Shown here one piece after another: positions 8,837 through 16,741 of a stretch of DNA of 64,000 nucleotides. The DNA comes from Treponema rectale (GTDB lineage Bacteria; Spirochaetota; Spirochaetia; Treponematales; Treponemataceae), in assembly GCF_014202035.1 (NCBI RefSeq), contig NZ_JACHFR010000003.1, positions 62,001 through 126,000 of the forward strand, read 5' to 3'. Position 1 is the first letter of the stretch. Each line of letters begins with the position of its first letter. Position numbers and translations under genes: made by a program. The notes below the pieces were generated by a model that did no database searches, was not told where the DNA came from, and worked only from the letters and a program-made list of their open reading frames with translations.

Positions 8837-10456
8837 TTAGCGGTGCCTGATTTTTGATAAGGCCCCTTTCAAAATGGAATCTCTTGTGATGACAAGAAGG
8901 AAAATTCCGCAGACGGCGAACAGTGCTGCAGTTATACCCACTGGAAGTCCCATGGAGATAAAGCGGCTGTGGCCTGCAAAAATTTCCAGCAGTCTTTTCT
9001 TCATGAGAATGACGGGAATTACTGCTGCTGCAGAAAAGACGGCGGTTTTTGCCCCGTAAAGAAGGCTTTCAAGAATGATTTTTTTAGCCTGAATGAATTT
9101 ATTCTTTCTGAAGAAAATAAAAAGCATTACCGTGTTTACAAAACTTGCAGCCGTAAGGGCAAAGGCAATTCCTTTTCCTTCATATTTTCCTACCAGAAGT
9201 GCTGCAAGAAGGATGTTTACTGCAAAATTTACAAGTCCTGCGACTGTCGGGCTTTTTGTATCTGACTGAGCGTAGAATGCAGGTCCCAGTATTCTGTTTA
9301 ATGCTATGAACAGAAGTCCTGCAATGTGAAAGTTAAATACTGAAGTCGTCTGTTTTATAGAGTTTTCATCGAACTTTCCTGAAGCGTAAACAAGTGTTAT
9401 CAGGGAGTCTCCCATGGCTACAGCATAGAAAGTAATCGGAATTGAAATCAGTGTCATTATTTTTACGGCTGTCGTAAGCATGGAGTTGAAGTCGTTCCAC
9501 AGCTGTTTTTTTACAAACCCCGTAAGGTCAGGAAGAATTATTGTTCCTATAGTAACTGCACAGATTCCCAGAATAAGTTCCTGAAGCCTGAGAGAATACT
9601 GAAGGGAAGAAACAACTCCTGTTCCGGCTCTGGTTGCAAGGGCTGAAGAAACAAGATCATTTACCTGGTAGCCGGCCATTCCGATGATGGTAGGTCCTAT
9701 AAGCAGAAGAACTTTTTTTGTTCCCGGGTTTGTGAACGCATTTTTCAGTGAAGTGAGCTTTATTTTCCAGCCAGTTTTAAGAACGAAGGGAAGCTGGAAA
9801 AGACACTGAATGCTTCCTCCTGTTATTACGCCGATTGCCATTGCCCTGGCAGGATTTTTCGTTACCGGTGCAAGGACATATGTGGCGGTTATTACTATTG
9901 AATTGAAGAGAATCGGAGTAAAGCCTGAGGGAGAAAATATTTTAAGCCCGTTAAGGATTCCTTGAAAAAAGGCAGCGATTGAAATAACTACAAGGTACGG
10001 AAACATTATGCGGGTAAGAACTGCTGCTTCACTGAGGGATTCAGGATTTTTGTAGAAAATGCGCAGGATCACTGGAGTGAATATCATTCCCAGGGTTACA
10101 AAAAGTACCGTACAGAAAGAAACAAGGGTGAAGGTTGAATTGATGAACTGCTGGATTGTCTTTTTTCCTTCTTCCCCGTCGTTTTCTTCAAGATATCCCT
10201 TGAATGTAGGAATGAATGCAACAGAAATTGAGTTTTCCGCAAAAAGCCTTCTGAAAAGGTTTGGTATCATAAAAGCATTTGTAAATGCATCCGAAATGCT
10301 GCTGGTTCCCATAAATCTTGACTTTGTTGTTTCTCTTATGAGTCCCAGTATTCTTGAAAGCAGAGTCAGAACTGAAAGAGAAAGCCCTTTTGAAAGTAGT
10401 GAGCGGGATTTTTTCTGTTCAGGCTGAACAGCCGGTTTTTCATCATTATTATTCAT
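8837..10456 (-). CDS. murJ: Lipid II flippase MurJ (MviN family)
   Basis: The 539-residue polytopic membrane protein begins with a short hydrophilic segment, then LSVLTLLSRILGLIRETTKSR, the conserved N-terminal signature of MurJ/MviN. PNLFRRLFAENSISVAFIPTF follows, and about 14 hydrophobic segments are visible. MurJ moves lipid II across the cytoplasmic membrane for peptidoglycan synthesis. Length and helix count fit the family. The ATG at 10456 has no Shine-Dalgarno sequence (CACCCC precedes it) but sits 6 nt after a TATACT box, suggesting a leaderless transcript. An M24 peptidase gene follows in the same direction. The divergent partner across the 245-bp intergenic region is the activase-like gene. 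Confidence 0.95.
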   Translation of the reverse strand: MNNNDEKPAVQPEQKKSRSLLSKGLSLSVLTLLSRILGLIRETTKSRFMGTSSISDAFTNAFMIPNLFRRLFAENSISVAFIPTFKGYLEENDGEEGKKTIQQFINSTFTLVSFCTVLFVTLGMIFTPVILRIFYKNPESLSEAAVLTRIMFPYLVVISIAAFFQGILNGLKIFSPSGFTPILFNSIVITATYVLAPVTKNPARAMAIGVITGGSIQCLFQLPFVLKTGWKIKLTSLKNAFTNPGTKKVLLLIGPTIIGMAGYQVNDLVSSALATRAGTGVVSSLQYSLRLQELILGICAVTIGTIILPDLTGFVKKQLWNDFNSMLTTAVKIMTLISIPITFYAVAMGDSLITLVYASGKFDENSIKQTTSVFNFHIAGLLFIALNRILGPAFYAQSDTKSPTVAGLVNFAVNILLAALLVGKYEGKGIAFALTAASFVNTVMLFIFFRKNKFIQAKKIILESLLYGAKTAVFSAAAVIPVILMKKRLLEIFAGHSRFISMGLPVGITAALFAVCGIFLLVITRDSILKGALSKIRHR

Positions 10457-10462
10457 GGGGTG

Positions 10463-10491
10463 AGTATAGAACTTTGCGGAGATTTTATAAA
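10463..10491 (-). promoter_or_regulatory. Predicted promoter of murJ (leaderless type)
   Basis: Minus-strand hexamers TTTATA (10486-10491) and TATACT (10463-10468) are separated by 17 nt. Six bases (CACCCC) separate the -10 box from the murJ ATG, so little or no 5' leader is expected. Confidence 0.5.
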
Positions 10492-10631
10492 GGGAAGTGC
10501 ATAAAACTGCGGAGTTTCTCTAAAAAAAAGACACGTTTTCTATTGGGGTTAAACCCTTGAGTTTTAATCAGTTTCTTTATAAACTTGTACATTGACTATG
10601 TGTGGCTGTTTTAACAGAAACCGCACTTTTA

Positions 10632-10658
10632 TTGAAAATACGAATTTTATTCTATAAA
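10632..10658 (+). promoter_or_regulatory. Weak candidate promoter of the activase-like gene
   Basis: TTGAAA (10632-10637) and TATAAA (10653-10658) are 15 nt apart, shorter than ideal. They would give a leader of roughly 35-40 nt carrying the GCGGAG Shine-Dalgarno site. The rest of the intergenic region 10457-10701 holds only a 14-bp direct repeat, TTTGCGGAGATTTT, at 10473-10486 and 10683-10696. Confidence 0.25.
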
Positions 10659-10701
10659 TTCAGTCAGATTTTGACAGATACTTTTGCGGAGATTTTTTGT
10701 T

Positions 10702-13700
10702 ATGGAAAATTCACAGATTGACGTTACTTCCATGAAACCGGTGGTAAAACCTGTCCGTATGGGAATTGACGTTGGTTCTACAACTGTAAAGGTTGTAATC
10801 TTAGGCGATAATGATGAACTTTTGTATGGTGCCTATGAGCGGCATCGTGCTGATATCAGAAATACAATCATTCAGGTTGTAAATACGGCATTTGATACCG
10901 TTGCTTCTAAGTTTCCTGCAGGAGAAAAGCAGACTGTCAGCGTAAAAGTTACCGGTTCCGGAGGTTTTTCCGTTTCTCAGTGGCTTAACATTCCTTTTAT
11001 TCAGGAAGTAGTTGCTGCAACGACAGCCGTAAAGAAAATAATCCCTCAGACGGATGTTGTAATTGAACTTGGCGGTGAAGATGCCAAGATTACATATTTT
11101 AAGGGCGGTGTTGAGCAGCGCATGAATGGTACCTGTGCCGGCGGTACGGGAGCTTTCATCGACCAGATGGCAGCCCTTCTTGAGACGGATGCATCGGGAC
11201 TTAATGAACTTGCCCGTGGTGCAACTACAATCTATCCTATTGCAGCCCGCTGCGGTGTATTTGCTAAAACTGACGTTCAGCCTCTTATAAATGAAGGAGC
11301 CAGAAGGGAAGACATTGCAGCTTCCATCTTTCAGGCTGTAGTTTCCCAGACTATTTCAGGACTTGCCTGCGGTAAGCCTATCAGGGGACATGTTGCATTC
11401 CTCGGAGGACCTCTTCACTTTCTTGACCAGCTCCGCCAGAGGTTTATCGTAACTCTTAAATTAACGGAAGAAGAAACGATAGTTCCTGAAAACAGCCAGC
11501 TTTTTGTTGCCAGCGGTGCGGCATATTCAGCAGAAAGAACTGTAAGATGCCTTAATCCTAAGGAAAAACAGCCGGCATTCCCTACAATTGAAGAATTCCG
11601 TGCAAGCCTTTCAAATCTTGTTGGTGCAGAAATGCAGGAAGTTCAGCGTCTTGAACCTCTGTTTAATACCCAGGAAGAAATTGACGAGTTTAATGCCCGT
11701 CATTCAACAGAAAAAGCCCTTACGGGAAAACTTGAAGAAACTAAGGGACCTGTATTCCTCGGTCTTGATGCCGGTTCTACAACGACAAAGGCTGTACTTA
11801 CTGATACTGAAGGCCGCATCCTCTGGAGATTCTATGACGTTAATGCCGGAAATCCGGTAGACCTTGCGGTAAGGGTTCTTAAAGATCTTTATAAAATTCT
11901 TCCGAAAGACGTATATATTGCCCGTGCAGTTTCTACCGGTTACGGAGAGGCTCTTTTCCAGGCAGCTCTCGGAGTTGATGCCGGTGAAGTAGAAACAATC
12001 ACTCACTATCGTGCTGCAGATTTCTTCGTTCCTGGCGTAGAGTTCCTTCTTGATATCGGCGGACAGGACATGAAGTGCCTCCGCATGAAGGACGGTGCCA
12101 TCGTTTCAATTCAGCTTAATGAAGCCTGTTCTGCAGGATGCGGTTCCTTCCTTGATAATTTTGCCCACACAATGGGTATGAATGTAAGGGACTTCAGTAA
12201 AATAGCCCTTCTTGCAAAGAAACCGGTAGATTTAGGTACCCGCTGTACTGTATTCATGAACAGCCGTGTAAAGCAGGCTCAGAAAGAGGGTGCGGAAGTA
12301 GCGGATATTTCTGCCGGACTTTCTTATTCTGTTATTAAAAATGCCCTCTTTAAGGTAATTAAACTTAGAAAGGCTTCTGATATAGGTTCAAAAGTTGTTG
12401 TTCAGGGCGGTACCTTCAATAATGATGCCGTTCTCCGTGCTTTTGAAAAAATTGCCGGTGTAAACGTATTCCGTCCTGATGTTGCAGGTCTTATGGGTGC
12501 CTATGGTTCTGCCCTTATAGCTCAGGATCAGTGGGAAGATTTAAGGCGTCCTAAGCCGGATGATCCGGATCAGACACCTAAATTCGTTAAGTCAAATATT
12601 GCAACTCTTGATCAGCTTGAAAGCTTTAAGGTAGACCTTGAACTCCGCCGCTGCGGAAAGTGTTCCAATAACTGTCTTCTTACAATCAATACCTTCTCTA
12701 CTGACGGTGCGGAAGGTTCTGAAGGCCGTGCAGTCCGCAAATTCATTACCGGAAACCGCTGTGAGCGTGGAGCCGAGCTTGAGGAAGACAAGTCTAAGGT
12801 TGTTGATGCCAGCAATAAGGCAAATACCGTTACTTCTGATGATGATGACAACAAAAACCTTCCAAATCTTTTTGAATGGAAGTATAAGAGGCTTTTCCAT
12901 TACGTACCTCTTCGTCCTGAAGAAGCAACAATGGGGGATGTAGGTATTCCTCGCGTACTTAATATGTACGAAAACTATCCTCTGTGGTTTACTTTCTTTA
13001 CGAAACTTGGATTCAGGGTACGCCTTTCTCCACGTTCAAGCAGGGCTGTTTATGAAAAGGGTCTTGAAACCATTCCTTCTGAATCAGTATGTTATCCGGG
13101 AAAAATTTCTCACGGTCATGTAGAGAGTCTTCTTAAAGCCGGAGTAAAATTCATATTCTATCCTTGTGCTCCTTATGAGACAAAGGAAGATTCCGGGGCC
13201 GGCAACCACTATAACTGTCCGATTGTAACAAGCTATCCTGAAGTTCTCCGCAATAATGTTGATGCCCTTCGTCAGGATTCAAGCATAACCTTCCTCAATC
13301 CGTTCCTTCCTATTTATGATGAAAAGCGTCTTGGGGAGCGTCTTTACGAAGTACTTAAGCCGTATTTCAATAACCTTACTTACGAAAAGGTAAAGGATGC
13401 CGTTCATGCAGCCTGGCTTGAGCAGGAAAAATTCCGCCGTGACGTTCAGGAAAAGGGAGAAGAAACCCTTGAAGAAATAATCCGCCGCGGTGCAAACGGT
13501 GTAGTTCTTGCAGGTCGTCCTTATCATCTTGATCCGGAGATCAACCATGGTATTCCGGAAATGATTAACGGGCTCGGACTTGCTGTATTTACAGAAGATT
13601 CAGTTGCTCATTTCGGAAAGATTGAGCGTCCTCTGCGCATAGTTGATCAGTGGACATATCATAACAGGCTTTACCGTGCCGCATCCTTTGTAAACGAAAT

Positions 13701-15291
13701 GCCGAACCTTGAACTTGTTCAGCTTACATCTTTCGGATGCGGTCTTGATGCCGTTACAGCCGATCAGGTTGACGAAATCATGAAGGCAAAGAGCCGCATG
13801 TATACCCTTATCAAGATTGATGAAGGAAGTAATCTTGGAGCCGTACGTATCCGTATCCGTTCTCTTATTGCTGCCGTTAAAGCCCGTGAGCGCAACAGAA
13901 TCAAGCCTGTGGTAAAGAGTGCCGCATATCAGCGTCAGATCTTTACTGAAGAAATGAAATACAGGCATACGATTCTTGCTCCTCAGATGAGTCCTATACA
14001 TTTCAGACTGCTTCAGAAGGCAATGCAGTATTCAGGATACAATTTTGTTGTTCTTGATGCAGTAGATCCGGGTGCAGTAGAAACAGGACTTAAATATGTA
14101 AACAATGATGCATGTTATCCTTCAATCCTTGTTGCAGGACAGATGATTCATGCGCTTCAGAGCGGTAAGTATGATCTTAATAACGTCAGCCTTCTCATTA
14201 CTCAGACTGGCGGAGGCTGCCGTGCTACAAACTACATAGGCTTTATCCGCCGTGCTCTTGCAGATGCGGGAATGGCACATATTCCTGTAATTTCCATGAG
14301 TACCCAGGGACTTGAAACTAATCCGGGCTGGACATATTCACCGTCAATGATTATCCGCTGCTTCCGTTCAGTAATGCTGGGAGACCTTCTCATGAGGGTT
14401 CTTTACAGGACGAGACCTTACGAAGCTGTTCCTGGAAGTGCAGATGCCCTTTATGAAAAATGGAACGGTATCTGTGAAACGAAGCTCAGAAATATGAATA
14501 TCTTTACGTACCATAAGGTTATCAGGGGTATCATCCGGGATTTTGACAGGCTTCCTCTTCTTCCGATTAAGAAGCCGAGAGTCGGTGTAGTTGGTGAAAT
14601 TCTCGTAAAATTCCATCCGACTGCAAACAATGACATCGTCGGTACTATTGAGCGCGAAGGGGCTGAATGTGTAATGCCGGATCTGGCAGACTTTGTATTC
14701 TACTGTCTTGCTGAAGGTCCGTTCCGCCACAGGGAACTTGCATTCCCTAAGAAGGAAGAACGTAATTCAAAGATTCTCGTATGGGCTCTTGAACTGTTCA
14801 GAAGATACATGAAGAAGCAGCTTAAGAAGAGCCATCGTTTTGATCCTCCGGCCCTTATCTGGGATATGCAGAAGGGAGTTGATGATATCGTACAGCTGGG
14901 TAATATTACAGGAGAAGGCTGGTTCCTTACTGCAGAAATGGTTGAGCTCATACATACGGGTGCGCCTAGTATTGCCTGCGTTCAGCCGTTTGCCTGTCTT
15001 CCTAACCATGTAACCGGAAAGGGAATGATTAAGGAACTCCGCCGCCGTTATCCTGATGCAAATATTTCTGCCATCGATTATGACCCGGGTTCTTCAGAAG
15101 TAAATCAGCTTAACCGCCTTAAGCTTCTCCTCAGTAATGCTCCGGCAGGAAAACATCCGGATGAGGAAGCTGACGGAATGATTCATACTCCGGATCATAA
15201 GGTTGTAAAGCCTGAAATAAGACTTCCTGAAGGGGCTGCATTTACAGATCCTGAACCTGTGGCAATGCAGGATGCTCCGCTTTCTGTATAA
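10702..15291 (+). CDS. Acyl-CoA dehydratase activase-related protein with duplicated BadF/BcrA ATPase domains
   Basis: The protein is about 1529 residues. Two archerase-type ATPase modules of the BadF/BadG/BcrA/BcrD family lie in tandem, near residues 18-290 (MGIDVGSTTVKVVIL, ELGGEDAKITYF) and 345-610 (FLGLDAGSTTTKAVL, LLDIGGQDMKCLRM). Each keeps the cysteines that in HgdC-type activators bind a bridging 4Fe-4S cluster (TCAGGTGAF with ARCGVF; ACSAGCGSF with TRCTVF). A C-x2-C-x3-C cluster (RCGKCSNNC) follows, then a DUF2229-like region and a C-terminal part resembling the HgdB dehydratase subunit. Classical activators drive ATP-dependent one-electron transfer; the substrate of these very large fusion proteins is not established. 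Start ATG 10702 is chosen because GCGGAG lies upstream; a TTG six codons earlier is in frame but lacks a site. Confidence 0.88.
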   Translation: MENSQIDVTSMKPVVKPVRMGIDVGSTTVKVVILGDNDELLYGAYERHRADIRNTIIQVVNTAFDTVASKFPAGEKQTVSVKVTGSGGFSVSQWLNIPFIQEVVAATTAVKKIIPQTDVVIELGGEDAKITYFKGGVEQRMNGTCAGGTGAFIDQMAALLETDASGLNELARGATTIYPIAARCGVFAKTDVQPLINEGARREDIAASIFQAVVSQTISGLACGKPIRGHVAFLGGPLHFLDQLRQRFIVTLKLTEEETIVPENSQLFVASGAAYSAERTVRCLNPKEKQPAFPTIEEFRASLSNLVGAEMQEVQRLEPLFNTQEEIDEFNARHSTEKALTGKLEETKGPVFLGLDAGSTTTKAVLTDTEGRILWRFYDVNAGNPVDLAVRVLKDLYKILPKDVYIARAVSTGYGEALFQAALGVDAGEVETITHYRAADFFVPGVEFLLDIGGQDMKCLRMKDGAIVSIQLNEACSAGCGSFLDNFAHTMGMNVRDFSKIALLAKKPVDLGTRCTVFMNSRVKQAQKEGAEVADISAGLSYSVIKNALFKVIKLRKASDIGSKVVVQGGTFNNDAVLRAFEKIAGVNVFRPDVAGLMGAYGSALIAQDQWEDLRRPKPDDPDQTPKFVKSNIATLDQLESFKVDLELRRCGKCSNNCLLTINTFSTDGAEGSEGRAVRKFITGNRCERGAELEEDKSKVVDASNKANTVTSDDDDNKNLPNLFEWKYKRLFHYVPLRPEEATMGDVGIPRVLNMYENYPLWFTFFTKLGFRVRLSPRSSRAVYEKGLETIPSESVCYPGKISHGHVESLLKAGVKFIFYPCAPYETKEDSGAGNHYNCPIVTSYPEVLRNNVDALRQDSSITFLNPFLPIYDEKRLGERLYEVLKPYFNNLTYEKVKDAVHAAWLEQEKFRRDVQEKGEETLEEIIRRGANGVVLAGRPYHLDPEINHGIPEMINGLGLAVFTEDSVAHFGKIERPLRIVDQWTYHNRLYRAASFVNEMPNLELVQLTSFGCGLDAVTADQVDEIMKAKSRMYTLIKIDEGSNLGAVRIRIRSLIAAVKARERNRIKPVVKSAAYQRQIFTEEMKYRHTILAPQMSPIHFRLLQKAMQYSGYNFVVLDAVDPGAVETGLKYVNNDACYPSILVAGQMIHALQSGKYDLNNVSLLITQTGGGCRATNYIGFIRRALADAGMAHIPVISMSTQGLETNPGWTYSPSMIIRCFRSVMLGDLLMRVLYRTRPYEAVPGSADALYEKWNGICETKLRNMNIFTYHKVIRGIIRDFDRLPLLPIKKPRVGVVGEILVKFHPTANNDIVGTIEREGAECVMPDLADFVFYCLAEGPFRHRELAFPKKEERNSKILVWALELFRRYMKKQLKKSHRFDPPALIWDMQKGVDDIVQLGNITGEGWFLTAEMVELIHTGAPSIACVQPFACLPNHVTGKGMIKELRRRYPDANISAIDYDPGSSEVNQLNRLKLLLSNAPAGKHPDEEADGMIHTPDHKVVKPEIRLPEGAAFTDPEPVAMQDAPLSV

Positions 15292-15311
15292 GGATTTTAC
15301 AGGGATAAAAA

Positions 15312-16703
15312 ATGAAACTGATGAAAAAAATACTGTGCACTGTTTTTGCTTCAGCTCTTTTTATCAGTCAGGGATTTGCTGACTATAATAAAGAAGGTAT
15401 ACCGGACTCAACGGAAGTCAGAAAAAAACTTATAGATTCCTGGCTTACCGCTCCGGTTGCTGACCTTCAGAAAAAGAATCCTGAACTTTATGAAGACGGA
15501 ATCGGAACTGTTTTTCAGGTAAGGGCAGAAGAAGGATATGACAGTGTTTTTATCATAGTTTCTCCCAGAGGCTACCAGAATGTTACTTTTGTAAGGGAAG
15601 ACGGTGAGCAGGTGATGCAGGTTGCAGCCTATGAACGGGGTGCTCCCGGCAGCTGGGTTCTTACAAGAAATAAGTCCACCGGAAAACCTGAAAACATTCA
15701 GTGGTACTTCAACAGGGATGCTTCCGTTTACGTTCAGTTTAAGCCTGTGGGAAGCAAAACCTATGCGGATTTAATCGTAATGGGTATGTATGCCGCCCGT
15801 TCTGTTGCAGTGGGAGTGCCTTTTAACAGACTTTATACGGCATCTTTTGCTGATATAAAAAGATGGACTGAAAAATCTCTTCCATGGGGAAATGTATCTG
15901 TGGTTACGGGGCAGTATCGGGACGTGCTGACCATGATTCAGATTATCCGGGAAAAAATTCCTTCAATAGATTACGCTTCTGATCTCTGCTATAACGAAGA
16001 TGGAAAGCTTTATTCGATTTTTAAAAACAAACCTTTTACTCTGACAAATGAAGAAGACGGAACTGAATATGAACCGGAAGATAACGGACGCCTTTCTTTA
16101 AGCGGTGCCGGTTTTATTAAATGGATAATCGACGGAATTGTTGAACCTGTATCCGGCAAGGGAACTGTAATTGGAGAAATGGTTCAGCCTACCGTAGATT
16201 TTTCTTCAACCGGAAAAAACGGCGTAATTTCTCAGGAAGCAAGCATTACCTTTGCTTTGGACTGGGTAAGGAATCTTGCTGCAAAAGCCGTATCCGTAAG
16301 AACCGGAAGAACCTTTACTTTCGAGAACGGCGGTGTGGATGTAAATATAAAAGTATTTTCTTCAGACGTGGTGAACGGAAAGGTTACTAACAATACAAGC
16401 TATATTCCTGATACGGGCTATGAATTTAAAAATCTTAAGGCGCTTCTTTATGTTCTTGCCGTACGTGAACCTGCATGGTTTTATATCGCAGCAGTAAAGC
16501 AGCATTCATCAGTAAAATATGATGAATTTGTTTTTGGTGATACGGCAGTATTTTTTCCTTATTTTGATGATTCCGGAAAATTCGGCTGTGCAGTATTTAT
16601 GAACGGAAAAGAAATTACGATGGAAGATTACCTGTCTCTTTATAATAATGCTTACATTCATCTGGAGCGTGTAAAGTCTACTGAATATTTTTATCCACGC
16701 TGA
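15312..16703 (+). CDS. Exported protein of unknown function
   Basis: The 463-residue protein begins with a clear signal peptide (MKLMKKILCTVFASALFISQ, cleavage probable after GFA). I recognise no domain in the rest, which alternates polar and aromatic residues with no membrane helix. A motif-like stretch ALLYVLAVREPAWFYIAAV lies near residue 380. It starts 20 bp after the activase stop behind an AGGGAT site. It is followed after 38 bp by the TPR-barrel-TonB block, so it may belong to that envelope operon; that link rests on position only. Confidence 0.7.
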   Translation: MKLMKKILCTVFASALFISQGFADYNKEGIPDSTEVRKKLIDSWLTAPVADLQKKNPELYEDGIGTVFQVRAEEGYDSVFIIVSPRGYQNVTFVREDGEQVMQVAAYERGAPGSWVLTRNKSTGKPENIQWYFNRDASVYVQFKPVGSKTYADLIVMGMYAARSVAVGVPFNRLYTASFADIKRWTEKSLPWGNVSVVTGQYRDVLTMIQIIREKIPSIDYASDLCYNEDGKLYSIFKNKPFTLTNEEDGTEYEPEDNGRLSLSGAGFIKWIIDGIVEPVSGKGTVIGEMVQPTVDFSSTGKNGVISQEASITFALDWVRNLAAKAVSVRTGRTFTFENGGVDVNIKVFSSDVVNGKVTNNTSYIPDTGYEFKNLKALLYVLAVREPAWFYIAAVKQHSSVKYDEFVFGDTAVFFPYFDDSGKFGCAVFMNGKEITMEDYLSLYNNAYIHLERVKSTEYFYPR

Positions 16704-16741
16704 CTTCCTGCTCCGGAAAAAAATAATTCAAGGAGATATCT

